Origin: Cricetomys ansorgei
Taxonomy: Eukaryota; Chordata; Mammalia; Rodentia; Nesomyidae
NCBI GenBank assembly: GCA_026225945.1
Contig: JAMJFZ010003710.1
Coordinates: forward strand, 16,915-80,914
Length of the DNA stretch: 64,000 nucleotides
Direction of reading: 5' to 3'
The notes beneath the pieces are model-generated. The model saw only the letters and a program-made list of their open reading frames with translations. It was not told the DNA's origin and did no database searches. A program made the translations under genes and the position numbers. This document shows, one piece after another, positions 12,081 through 22,745 of the stretch; position 1 is the first letter of the stretch, and each line of letters begins with the position of its first letter.

Positions 12081-12252
12081 AGACTAGACCTGGCTTGAGT
12101 ATTCACAACCTCAAAGCCCACCCCCAGTAAAACACATACTCCAACAAAGCCACATCTCCTAATTCTTATAATATGATCAAAGAAATTCCATTCCCTGCTG
12201 AGTAAGCAGTCAACTATATGAGTCTACAGGTGCCATTCTTATTCAAACTACA
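11838..12252 (-). mobile_element. MT-type MaLR 5' LTR, minus strand
   Basis: On the minus strand it begins TGTAGTTTGAATAAGAATGG at 12252, the hallmark MT start, and ends next to the primer-binding-like site. The middle holds an expanded GA array (12032-12077) that lengthens this LTR relative to its 3' partner. Confidence 0.85.
12032..12077. repeat. (GA)n microsatellite within MT LTR
   Basis: About 23 perfect AG units expanded from the short purine stretch normally found at this point of MT LTRs. Confidence 0.95.
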
Positions 12253-12359
12253 TATATACATACATACATATATATATATAAATATGCGTATATATATTAC
12301 ATGTACATGTATAAATATACATGTACCTACATATCTACATATGTATCTACACATGTGTA

Positions 12360-12402
<43 letters not shown>
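12253..12402. repeat. Compound TA/TACA, GT and TA microsatellite
   Basis: Mixed TATACA and TATG units run to about 12353, then (GT)n at 12354-12384 and (TA)n at 12385-12402. The tract begins exactly at the end of the MT LTR. The frame at 12218-12583 is an artefact of this low-complexity DNA. Confidence 0.9.
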
Positions 12403-12500
12403 TTTCAGTGTCTTATATAATTTGCTGTCATTAATATTTGTTGACTTTTTCTGGCAATTAATTGTGGCAAATACAGTTGGACATTTATATGTATGTATTT

Positions 12501-12741
12501 TAAAGGTCTATTTATTGTTGGATTTAATTATGTTTAGAGGTATGTGTATGCATGTGTGTGTGTGGGGGGGTATGTTCACATGAATACAAGTGTATGAAGA
12601 AGCCAGTGACATCTGACGTCTGGAGCTCAAGTTACAAACAGTTATGCAATACTTTTGTAGGTTCTGGGTACTGACACCGGATCTTCTAAAGGAATTAAGA
12701 GTTACAAATGCTCCAAACTGCTGAGCCATTTGTCAAGCCAC
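12501..12741 (-). mobile_element. B3/B2-like SINE, minus strand
   Basis: The minus strand reads GTGGCTTGACAAATGGCTCAG as the tRNA-like head, then GGTGTCAGTACCCAGAACC and CCAGACGTCAGATGTCACTG, and a T/A-rich tail toward 12501. The order and spacing fit the B3/B2 group; divergence is high. Confidence 0.65.
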
Positions 12742-14106
12742 TGGTCATATAATTTAAAAATATTTTGAAATTTTATTTTGTAAGATTAGTTTCTGCCTCC
12801 CTTATCATTTTCTTTGATTGATAGATCTGGCAACATTTTTGTTTGTTTGTTTCATATGTTCTATGTTCCTCATATAGTTTACTATGAGATAATGTGACAG
12901 GAAGTCAGCACTTAACCCTATAACATATAGAACTACGGATTTATTTGATATAAATTCTAAGTATTAGGGCAATTTTATCATTTCATGTACCTCTGATGGG
13001 TTTTTTTAATACACATCATATCAAATGAATACGCTTTGATGTTTGTTTATTTTTTATTTTTTTATCTTAGTATATCACTAATACAATGCCAGGTGGATTT
13101 TTAATACAATTTTGTTGAATTTATTGGGACAAATTATAGATTGTTTTAACTATCCTAATTAATTTTTTGTGCACTATGATGCTAAAATACTGTGTGGGCA
13201 TTTGGTAAGCTTTTTTTTTTTTTTGCAAAATGAGGAAATATAACCTTATCACCAGTTAACATATCAAGTGTCTAACTAAATTTAGCTGAGACTTGTCCTT
13301 TTATATGAGTTCCCACTTACCCAAGTTGACTCCCATTAGCCACTCTGCCATAATGGCTTGTGGGAAGACTGAACAGAAAATTGAATTAATGCAAGCCATT
13401 TCTCAATCATTTCTCATTCTCATAAAATGATTAAAGCTGATATAAGAGGGATCATTAAAACGAAAAACATTAGGCTCATTAAAAAGCTATTAAACCATCC
13501 CACTTCCCTGATTTATTTTATCATAGCATTATTTAGCCATTGTTTAACAGTTACTACACCCCAAATTTCTGTCCTTATTATGAGGAAAATGTGATCTAAA
13601 GTGTATACTCTGGATATGTGGCCATTTGAAGATCAAAATCATCTCAAGCTATGCTCACTAAGTTCATAGTTTTCTAATGCCAGCTGATGACAAGTATAAG
13701 TTGTAGGTATGCTATCAATACTCATCTAGAATAGATTTACCTTCTAGTATTTATTTGGCTATATTTAACGTGCATAAAATTCTCCATCTCTCAATGCTAT
13801 ATTATTTAAAGTTGAAACTGAATTACTACAATGCAGGCAAAGTGAATGGCCATTAGTCATTGTAGGATAATGGTGCAATTTTTATTAAGAAATATTAATA
13901 TCCATTGTCAAACCAAACAAAGACTCTTCTGGGGGAATATATATCTTTATGATAATCCTGAGCTCAAGCTTTAAGGATGATATAATTATGATGCTAACAG
14001 ATTTTTTTCATTTTCTTTAAGAGTATTTCCTAAGTAAGGCTAAGAATTAAATCAAATAAGCTGACTGGATTTTGAAAGAAGAGTTTCTGCATTTATTATA
14101 ATACAT
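12742..14106. other. Unique sequence, possible conserved patches
   Basis: It has a 14-T run at 13211-13224 but no recognised repeat or gene. The part at 13330-13520 is enriched in AATTAATGC, CATTAAAA and ATGATTAAA motifs of the homeodomain-binding type, which could reflect a regulatory element or only AT-rich composition. Confidence 0.4.
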
Positions 14107-14265
14107 GTAGAAAATAGCCAGGTCATATAGCACACATCTGGAATCCTATGACTTGGAAATAGAGTCATGAATAACAGGAATTCAAAGGCAACAGCAACTG
14201 TATGGAAATTCCAGGCCATTCTGTGAAACATAAGACTATGCTTCAAGCAAGCAAGCATAATAATT
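14107..14265 (+). mobile_element. Proto-B1/B1-like SINE, plus strand
   Basis: AGCCAGGTCATATAGCACAC, CTGGAATCCTATGACTTGG, GAATTCAAAGGCAACAGC and ACATAAGACTATGCTTCAAG follow the order of a 7SL-derived monomer (head, box B region, GAGTTCAAGGCCAGC, GAGACCCTGTCTCAA). It ends in an AAGCAAGCAAGC tail. The high divergence suggests an early rodent monomer. Confidence 0.6.
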
Positions 14266-14312
14266 CATATAGATGAGAAATACATAACAAGTTTATCCCC
14301 ATCATAAGCATC

Positions 14313-14660
14313 TTATACTAGTCTAGTAAAAGCAGTAGATAAATTCTGGAATGTTAGTGGCATAATGTCACTTTTTAGTCTGACACTGCTAGATTTGCTC
14401 ATCTCATAAATGGAAGATGGTAGATATGTTGATGCACTGACAGCATCCTCCTTCAAGGAAGAACTCATTTTACTATAAAGACCATCAAACTGCCAACTTG
14501 ATGTTGGAATGGAAGACTCTAGACAAGGAATATTTGTTTTGGTAATTAATTGTTGTGTCCAGAGAGGAACATTAGGTGTCATATCAGAATGTCTATCCAC
14601 AATTTTCTTCAGTGTTCCTAAATTCCAATTACTCTTTCCATCACTGTCTTTTATTTTCCA
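14313..14660 (-). pseudogene. Possible coding remnant, source gene unknown
   Basis: The minus strand holds about 115 codons without a stop, ending at 14313. Serine, threonine and proline are frequent and the composition is not the Ile/Phe/Lys-rich pattern of chance AT-rich frames. A CTGTCCTGCAG sequence just upstream (about 14709-14719) resembles a splice acceptor, but an in-frame stop lies between it and the open stretch. It could be a decayed exon, a processed-pseudogene piece or chance. No family is recognised. Confidence 0.25.
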
Positions 14661-15478
14661 TTTTCAAAATGAGTGCAGTCTAGTTAGCAACATGTCACTA
14701 AATGAACTGCAGGACAGACAATAGAAATGTGAGGAGGGATAATATCATTCTCAGAGTCATTATCTACATAATAATATTCAATGTGAAAAGCTGATATAAC
14801 ACAGTAAAATATAATTCATCACTTGAAGTTTCATTGATTTTTGGTTTGCATGTTTTTTAGACTTCCAAATGGCATAAACCTGGTTCTTTTTGATAAATAT
14901 AGCTTCTATTTACAATATTTTAGGTTATACTCTAGTGCAATGTTATCCAAAATTGAAAAAAACAAAAGAAACTTGACTTTTTCTTCTATGTTCTATCATA
15001 GCCTAACTGATTGATCATAGAACCAGTTAACATCACTATTTGAAATAGTAGAGTTTTCATATCCATTGCTCACTTTCAATTATTTGTGACCAATGTTGTT
15101 CCAAAAATACTAACTGGAAAATTCCAAAATTAAATTCATGATTTTAATTTATTCTTTCATGAAATAGTGCTTTGTTTTAAGTAGTGTGATGAAATTTCAA
15201 AATATCTTTCTTAATATTGCCTGGCATGCATAACATCTATTTTATACTAAAAACATATTTAGTGCACCAATATTCATCAGGTCCTTAGTAACTCTCTTGA
15301 ATAGGGAATAATCTTTGTGTTCAGTTAAGCTATACAGTGGCTTAATATTAATTTTTATACCTGGATCATTTATCCCAGTCCATCTCTTTAAATAGGTACA
15401 GCATCTTCTTAGGTCATCATAAGATGTCTGTGTACAGCAAGAGAAGTACTTTATAGAAAACACTTTCCCATATATTTT

Positions 15479-15527
15479 ATATGCTTATATAAATATATAT
15501 ATTATATGCATTTTATAAGCATATGTA
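15479..15527. repeat. AT-rich inverted repeat
   Basis: ATATGCTTATATAAA near 15479 faces TTTTATAAGCATAT near 15512, giving a hairpin-capable stem with an AT loop. Confidence 0.7.
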
Positions 15528-15612
15528 CTTATTATTATGCTTTAGAATGTATTATATTTTATATTTATTAACTACTTACTGTGCCTAATTTATAATTAAA
15601 ATTGCATTAATA

Positions 15613-15614
<2 letters not shown>

Positions 15615-15645
<31 letters not shown>
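15615..15645. repeat. (GT)n microsatellite
   Basis: About 15 perfect units, followed shortly by an A9 run. Confidence 0.96.
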
Positions 15646-15647
<2 letters not shown>

Positions 15648-15892
15648 AAAAAAAAACAGTATGTATATGGTTTGTGGCTATTTATGCTTTTTGATACTTA
15701 CTTGGATCCTTAGGACTTACCCTTCTTAGATAAACAAGTATTTCTGCATTTCATTTATGTATCTGCTCACTTCACTTAAATGCTGAGTCAAATTTTGTGT
15801 TTGTACCATAACAAACACATTGACATAATTTTTAATGTCATGCCTACAAAGAAATATATAGTATTACACCATTGTGTATATATGTGTATATT

Positions 15893-15895
<3 letters not shown>

Positions 15896-15943
<48 letters not shown>
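15896..15943. repeat. (AT)n microsatellite
   Basis: About 24 perfect AT units, flanked on the left by mixed TATGTGTATATT. The frames at 15780-16007 and 15872-16060 are its Tyr-Ile translation. Confidence 0.97.
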
Positions 15944-15946
<3 letters not shown>

Positions 15947-17499
15947 CAATCAGTTATATTTCCTTTGCATAATCAGTCCTTGGACAATCAATTATCCCTT
16001 TGCATAATGACTAAATGGAGGTCTGAAAAATTAGAAACCTCACTCCAGGTAACCATCTAGCAAAGTTACCTGTGGTTACAATTTACATACATATGGCCCA
16101 AAATTTGTTATTAATGACTGTACTAGATTTCTTAGAAAAGTCATATTTTGAGTAATTTTCTCCAACTTTCTTCATCATTTAACAGCCCTCTTTTGAGCAA
16201 AGAAGACTGAATTTAGCTAAATTCTATCAAGTGGTTTAAATATGAACTCACATGCACCCTCTCATATGTGTATATATAAAAAAAAATCATTGTCTCAATA
16301 TTCAAATACAGGTTTGCTTTTTTAAAAATAGATAGTCTTTTAAGAAACAAATCATCATGTAACCAAATGCAAATGAGAGTGCTGCTTATATCTCTCTATA
16401 CTTGAACTGAAAAAATGGATCACACCTTAACTTATAGTTAACTAGTTAGGAAAAAAAAACTGTGAAGTTAATAGTATGCCAACATACTCTGTTGAAATGC
16501 CTGTCTATCTAGATTGTTTCTCATAAGTTTTTGAGCAAATTAATCATGGAACAATTCTGGCATTATAAGTTTGCTTTGCTGACATTATATTGATAGTTAC
16601 TGATATTAATGACCATAATATTGATATAACTGCTCACAAGTAGATTAATTGCACATTTTAATAATTTAGTAAATATTTCTTCAATGATTCAAGATTGGTG
16701 TTGAGATATGAAGAAAAATATGCTAATGCCATTTGGAAACTTTAAGGCACCACAAGAATGCCCATTTCTAGGGCTGGTTTGGGTTTTTGCAACTCAGAGT
16801 TTCTGTGTAAAAATCTGACACCTAATCATGAGTTTCAATGGAGAAATCTTATGGGCAGCACTTTCTTTTCTGTAACTAGTGCATTATCTTATTATGTCTC
16901 TTCTTGGGGATACTTATTAGCAGAATTTTGCTTGGTGAAGATGACAGAGCATAAGGGGAATCACTGGATGATTGTATTGCTTTGAGGATAGTTTCATGAA
17001 TCCAACCCTTCTGCTAATGCTGTAGGCACACTACTTCCTATCCTTTTTTCAAAAGGCAGTGAAAAACATAGCTAATGCCAGTCTCTGTAGAGTTATATTT
17101 TTAGGTTTCCCTTGTTTTCCAGTAGACATGTATAAACACAGATTTCCTTGTATTCGAAGTCCTGATTTCTATTTTGATGTGTTCATAATTTCAATCATTT
17201 TCTAGGTCATTCTTTTCCTTAAAGCTTCAATGAATAACTCTTTTCTGAAACACTTAATATTAGTTTTATGATTAAATTAATATTACATGTATCTAACATT
17301 AATAGGCATTGAAGTTAACACATTTTACAGGTAATAGAGTTAGGATTCAAACTGACCTTTTCTGATTACTTAAGATAATCATTTAAGAATTAGACAAAAT
17401 ATCCATTCACCTTACATCCTCCAAAAGGCTACTGTATTGCTTGAGCTTTAAATTAGGATTTTGACCTCTTTTTAAAATTACTTTTCTAAAAAAAGCTTT

Positions 17500-17690
17500 T
17501 TTAACTTGCAGAAAATTTATGACAAAAAGAGAGAGTTCTACTATACATTTTATCCGGTAACTCCTATTAGTAACATTTCATTTTAATGTGGTACATTTGT
17601 TACAATTAATGGACTCATATTTCATTAGTTTCTGAGATGCATAATTTATTTAAATTTCCTTAGATTTTACCTACTGTATTTCTTCTTTTT
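17500..17690 (-). mobile_element. Ancient L1 (L1M/L1ME-like) 3' UTR piece, antisense
   Basis: The block GTGGTACATTTGTTACAATT followed by AATGGACTCATATT is characteristic of the 3' UTR of old mammalian L1s read antisense. The matching downstream part of such an element is at 19865-20200, so the LTR and CCTT array between them may have split one L1. Confidence 0.65.
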
Positions 17691-18134
17691 AATTTTCTTA
17701 GCTAAGACAATTTTTCATTTGTTTCTAGATTTTTTTTACATCTTTGTGGTAATTTTAAGATGTACTAACATTTTCTAGAACATACATTTATTGAGATCTT
17801 CCTCAGGTATTTGCATGAGATGGATGTATGAGCTATTCACAAGAACATTATAAATATGATATAATTTTATCAGTTCGACCCCAAAGTGCATAATAACTTT
17901 TGGACATGATCATGGTCACTTTTAAAATCTTGTCCAATTACCAGACCATAAAAATGTTTCTTTGTGTCCAATCCTTTTTCTATTATCTGTTTGGAAAGAA
18001 GTCACTGTGAACATCTGACTTTGATTGAGTGGGAATTTCTGCTATAACTCTACAGTGAAGAACATTCACACAAGTTATTTAGAATCATTCTGATGCTTCA
18101 AAATTAGTAAAATTAGTAAAAAAAAATAGGATAT

Positions 18135-18835
18135 TGTACTGGACCATTTAATATTTTAATCAAGCAACATGGCTGCTCTATAATATAAAGAATGTTGCTA
18201 GTACATGCCTTTAATCCTGTACATGACTTTAATACCAATTCAGATGGCATTAGTAATATATGCCTTTAATTCCAAATTTCAGGATATAAGAGGATCTCAG
18301 TTCACAAAAGTGAAAATTAGTTCACAAGGACAAGAAGGCAGAGCTCAGATGTAGAAGCAGAATGTGGAAGCAGAGCTCAGAGAAAAAATGAGGTGGAAGC
18401 TGAGACAGGAAGCAGACAGACAATAAGTAGAGAGGAGAAGCAAAGAGTTTGTTCAGTCAGGCAATCTGAGTACAGGTCACAAACATTTCAGACAGAAGGA
18501 GAAGCCAAGAAGAGCAGAGCCAGTACTGAGTAAGGGAAGAGAGTCAGAAGTAGACAGTTTACATTTTACAGTTTGGAGTTCAGAAGATAGCTAGCTGGAG
18601 TCAACTCAGTCAGCAGTAAGCCTTGGAGGGTGAAACATGCTAAGTTTAGATTTAAAGATTAGATTGTATGGAGGCTGAACCCTTGTAGGTCTTGGCTAGC
18701 ATCTTGAAGATTAGATTTTCCAGGTTGAGGTTTAAGATTAAATTGTATGGAGGTTGAAATCTTCTAGGACCTGGGATTGAATTAGCAAAGAATGAATTGT
18801 GAACAAGAATAAATTAATAAATCAACACATACATC
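18135..18835 (+). mobile_element. Rodent LTR-like element, solo, plus strand
   Basis: It starts GTACTGGACCATTTAATATT, has ATGGCTGCTCTA nearby, two or three B1-head-like units (18190-18275), a purine-rich middle with many GAAGCAGA and CTCAGA motifs, and an AGAATAAATTAATAAA block near 18809 that could hold the polyadenylation signal. It is the plus-strand counterpart of the copies at 4150-5097 and 38170-38992. Confidence 0.7.
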
Positions 18836-18983
18836 TACAATATATAACTTTGAATTTACTGATATTTGTGCTTTGACTTTGAAGTTACTTCTGTATTGTA
18901 GAGAAATTGTTCTGCCTAGGATATTGATAGCACTTTGTCATTTTGTCTCTTTGCTTTATGATAACACTCCTCTTAATTATGGG

Positions 18984-19125
18984 TCCCTTCCTTCCTTCCT
19001 TCCTTCCTTCCTTCCTTCCTTCCTTCCTTCCTTCCTTCCTTCCTTCCTTCCTATCTTCCTTCCTTCCTTCCTTCCTTCCTTCCTTCCTTCCTTCCTTCCT
19101 TCCTTCCTTCTTTCTTTCTTCTTCC
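18984..19125. repeat. (CCTT)n tetranucleotide array, about 140 bp
   Basis: Some 30 nearly perfect CCTT units with one interruption (CTAT near 19052), ending in TTTC units. It is a pure pyrimidine tract on the plus strand. Two apparent frames (18873-19151 and 18943-19212) are Pro-Ser-Phe-Leu translations of the array. Confidence 0.98.
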
Positions 19126-19657
19126 CATTATTTTTTATTAGACAACACTAAAAACAGCACCATAAAATTAACTATTTCTCAAAGGCTCTCTAGCTCCTTT
19201 TTAGGACAGTAGTTTTAGAAACAAACTTGGGCACAAAGCAAATCTATTTCTGTTTGAACAGTATTATATATTTATCCTCTCAATTCAAATAGAGTATTAA
19301 TTTGTGTACATTATATTCCATATATACATTTTACAACCTTATTATAAATAACCAAGTTCATATAAGAAAAAATATGAGAATATTATGATGCTTCCAAATC
19401 TAATCTATTACCACATGAATCTTTCAAGCTGTTATGCCTTATTTATTTGTGAATTCCCATTCCAACAAGGAATACTTTAGTATTACCATTAACAATTCAT
19501 CTACTTATTGTTCAGCACTTATAGATAATGAAAGTACTCTTGAAAATAAATAACTCACTGTAAGATTTATCAAGTATATTACTTGTGATTTGGTGCCTTT
19601 TATTTTACAGACTCTACTGGTTTCCAAGTTATTTACATCCATATTGACACCTTTCAT
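19126..19657. other. Unique AT-rich sequence, no gene seen
   Basis: No repeat or exon was recognised. It may include more of the old L1 whose clear parts lie at 17500-17690 and 19865-20200, but the match was too weak to call. Confidence 0.35.
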
Positions 19658-19668
19658 GTATATATATA

Positions 19669-19724
<56 letters not shown>
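19658..19724. repeat. Compound TA-GT-TA microsatellite
   Basis: A short TA run, (GT)n at 19669-19682, then about 20 TA units at 19683-19723. Confidence 0.96.
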
Positions 19725-19725
<1 letters not shown>

Positions 19726-19864
19726 TATTTCTTTATTTTTAAACATAGTTGTATTCTCTTATATTTTATATTTTTTATCTTTGGGAACCCTAGATATCCT
19801 AAATGATTTTTCTTGTTACATATTTTAAGGTTCAGTGTTTGTACCATGAAGTTCAATAGTCTTT

Positions 19865-20200
19865 GTCAAATATATAAAGCCACATATCAATCATTGCACA
19901 ACCCTACAGAATCATTTCACTGCCTTTAAAATAATCCCCATTGATCTGTTCAACTCTCTTGCATTTTCATCTTAGTCAACAACTAAATATTCAGAAAATC
20001 TGTGGCTTGACAGTTTTATGTTGTATAGTTGCAATCTTATATTTTGTGTCATTTTCAAATTAGCTTCTTTCACTTAGCTACAAGAACTTAAGGTTAACAC
20101 CATATTTTTCTGTGTTTTGATAGCTTTCTCCAATATTTTTCCTTAGTATACATTTCTGTCTTATTCCATTTGAAGCTATAAGTGATCTGTTGAGAACAAG
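19865..20200 (-). mobile_element. Ancient L1 (L1M-like) 3' UTR, antisense
   Basis: CCCTACAGAATCATTTCACT, TTAGCTTCTTTCACTTAGC and TTGATAGCTTTCTCCAATAT match, in order, the antisense 3' UTR of old L1M elements. Age is evident from many substitutions. Confidence 0.75.
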
Positions 20201-20317
20201 AGCATCCATTCTTCTAACCACTTTCTATTGATTGGCCTTGGCCTTTTTTCTTACATTCATTTTTTTTCCCTATTTTAAACAGCATTAAATTAATTCTTTG
20301 AAAATGTCACACAATAT

Positions 20318-20530
20318 GTTTTGATAATATTCACCCACTCCCCTTTCTCCTCCAGGATCCACTGTTATCTACCTACTTAATCAACTTATTTTTTCTGAAA
20401 TTTTTGAAATTATAATGTAATTATATTTCTTCCTTCCTTTCTTCAATCCAAACCCTACCATATATTCCTCCTTCCTCTTTATTAACTTCATGGCCTCTTT
20501 TATCATTAATTGTTATTAATGTGTATATAT
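20318..20530 (-). mobile_element. Rodent L1 3' end, antisense
   Basis: TTTGAAATTATAATGTAATT, CAATCCAAACCCTACCATAT, TTCATGGCCTCTTTTATCAT and TTAATTGTTATTAATG match, in order, the terminal 3' UTR of rodent L1 read antisense. The same segment recurs at 47105-47262 and 49085-49230. Confidence 0.7.
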
Positions 20531-20700
20531 GCAATGTATATGTATATGGTATATATTATATATTAATAATATTACATAATAATATAACATATAAAATATA
20601 TTACATATATTTTATAAGTATATATATAAGTAGATATAAGTAGATATATGTATTTTATATATTTATATATATATTTATATATATATACATATATATATGA
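20521..20700. repeat. Degenerate AT dinucleotide tract
   Basis: About 180 bp of TATA, ATAT and TAATAT units with few G or C. It follows the L1 fragment in the same way that TATATG arrays often follow this L1 end. Confidence 0.85.
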
Positions 20701-21710
20701 AGGGTTTTTTCTATTATATACATGAATCTGTGAAGATACTCCTATAGTTAGATGCTATTGCACATTCTCATACTATTTAACTTGCAAAAATTATCCAGTA
20801 AATTTTCCTGGCAATGTAAGGCTCTTATAGGTCTTGTTGAGTAGATCTTGAAATTCCAAATTTACTTATCAATCTAGATTTCAGTTAAAAATTTGTTTTT
20901 TATATGGAATCTGAGAAATGAATTAATATTCATTCACCTTTAATTAGTGTGAGAGCAGGACAGCTATAAATGGAAATCTTTAATATCTTCATCATTCAAT
21001 ATTGGTTGAAGGACATTTTGAATACTGCCTTGTTAATGTTGGGCAGAACAAGGATTTTTTTGAGCAGAGGAAATGAATAATAAATAAAAAATTATTTACT
21101 GACAAAGAAGAATCATGAAGTTTGTTGGAAAATGTAGATTTTATTTAGTTGATGATAAACTGAAGTATTAAACATTTATTAAATTCAGAAGCAAATACAT
21201 ATTAATAAAATAGATCACTGTGTATAATGTTTAATTAAAGCAAGTTCCTTCTGCCTACATTGCCAGTTTTAACTTTTTGGTAAAATGAAGTTTTCCTCGA
21301 GCCAATTATACGTGCCATTATACATGACATGTAATGGCATGTAAGCATGCCATTATACATGACCTGCTTACAAATGTCCTGAAAGTCTACGTTCTAATCA
21401 GCTCAATCTTTACTTACAGAGTGTCAAAGAGTTGTATAACATAAAGTGAGGATTTGATATCATGGGCGTATGCATGAACACTATGATAGATTACTCAAGA
21501 TAACAAACAATGCCTCATGGCAACATTAACACATTGATTGCCACCAACAATGTACAAATCTTGGACAATGATTTCGCAAAGATCACCCACATCTCAAATT
21601 TCTCTTTGCTTTTTAGCATTAGAGACTGGTTTTGAAGAAGGTTAACATTTGTCTAAGACCTACAGACTGCTAACATTTTAGAAGCTCCTGATAAGGGAGT
21701 CCAAAGGGTA
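20701..21710. other. Unique sequence with a palindrome cluster
   Basis: No gene or interspersed repeat is recognised. The notable element is a short cluster of palindromes at 21311-21365. Confidence 0.45.
21311..21365. repeat. Cluster of palindromes and a direct repeat
   Basis: TGCCATTATACATGAC occurs twice in direct orientation. The first copy forms a near-palindrome with the following ATGTAATGGC, and GGCATGTAAGCATGCC between the copies is a second inverted repeat. Several alternative stem-loops are therefore possible within 55 bp. Confidence 0.85.
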
Positions 21711-22084
21711 GTATCTTAGATGCTGTTTTATTGTTATGCAGAGATACCATTATCAAGGCAACTCTTATGAAAGAAATCATTTAATTGAAGACTTGTTTAC
21801 AGTTTCAGAGGTTTAGCCCTCTGTCATCATGGCAGGGAACATGGCAACCTACAGGCAAGTGCTGCAGCTGTGGCTAAGAGCTATATCCTGATCCACAGGA
21901 AGAAAGCCTGGAGCAGGCATGGGCTTTTGAAACTTCACTCTCCCCAGTCCCCCAGTGACACAGTCCTTCCAACAATGCCATACCTCTTAAATCTTCTAAT
22001 CTTTTTAAATATTGCTATTCCCTTGTGGCTAAGCATTCAAATATATGAGCCTATGGGAGCTATTCTTATTCAAACCACCATAGA
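21711..22084 (-). mobile_element. MT-type MaLR solo LTR, minus strand
   Basis: The minus strand starts TGGTGGTTTGAATAAGAATA near 22084, continues CCCATAGGCTCATATATTTG, CCTGTGGATCAGGATATAGC and CTAAACCTCTGAAACTGTAA, and ends TTGCATAACAATAAAACAGC-like sequence near 21720. All are canonical MT LTR landmarks in order. It lacks an interior and a second LTR. The frame at 21870-22088 is a shadow. Confidence 0.85.
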
Positions 22085-22552
22085 TTAATGTGGACTTCTA
22101 AACTTAGAACTCTCTTTTCACGAGAGAAAAACATCTGCCACTTATCTGCAACATACCAATCTCCATTGGTTATTAGAACTTTGTGACTGCAAAGGATCTG
22201 AAAAGAGGATGAAGACTTTCATCATAAAAGTCCTTTTTTGCTGCTCTATAGAAAACCCTAATTCCCTTGAGCATGCACCCACAGTCTCTATACCCACAGA
22301 GAGATTGTTGCCCCTTATTGTTATGATCAAAGGATAACATGATCATGTTGAAGTCAGTTTATTCTCTTTCTTTTATTTCCATATCATCTCCATCAACCCC
22401 AAACTACATGAACATTTATGGTGCAATATTTATTTATTTAATAACTAGTATTTTAATATTTTGATTTTATTCAATACTTTTTTATTTATTATTTTTGCTT
22501 TATATTATTATATTTAATTTAATAAAAATAAATACATATTTAATATTTATTT
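22085..22552. other. Unique sequence grading into an AT-rich tract
   Basis: No repeat is recognised to about 22420; from there to 22552 it is made of TTTATT and ATTTAAT units and may be the degraded A-rich tail of the SINE to its right. Confidence 0.4.
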
Positions 22553-22745
22553 ATTTGTGTGTGTATGTGTGTGTGTGTGTCTATGCTATCTGTGTGTATG
22601 ATGCAAGTGTATAGACATGTCAATGTAATACCAGAGGACAACTTGAAGAAATCATGTTTTTCCTACCATGTGAATTCAGTCATCGAACACAGGACACTAG
22701 GTTTTGTGGAAAGAGCATTTACAGATGAAACAGTCTTTCTGGCTT
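22553..22745 (-). mobile_element. B3-like SINE, minus strand
   Basis: A GTGTGTGTATG tract (22556-22582) is followed by AATACCAGAGGACAACTTGA and CACAGGACACTAGGTTTTGT, the antisense order of B3-type SINEs (AGTTGTCCTCTGACCTCC, tail of CA). The head near 22740 is diverged. The 63-residue frame here is a shadow. Confidence 0.6.

Larger units (their letters stand above)
14661..17499. other. Unique AT-rich sequence with dinucleotide arrays
   Basis: No gene and no interspersed repeat was recognised. It contains an AT palindrome at 15479-15527, a GT array at 15615-15645 and an AT array at 15896-15943. The small frame at 16758-16985 has no recognisable motif. Confidence 0.45.

Noticed and set aside
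12218..12583. 121-codon plus-strand frame
   Set aside because: It spans TA/GT microsatellites and a SINE; tyrosine, isoleucine, cysteine and valine runs reflect the dinucleotides.
18873..19212. Two Pro/Ser/Phe/Leu repeat proteins
   Set aside because: They are translations of the CCTT array in two frames.
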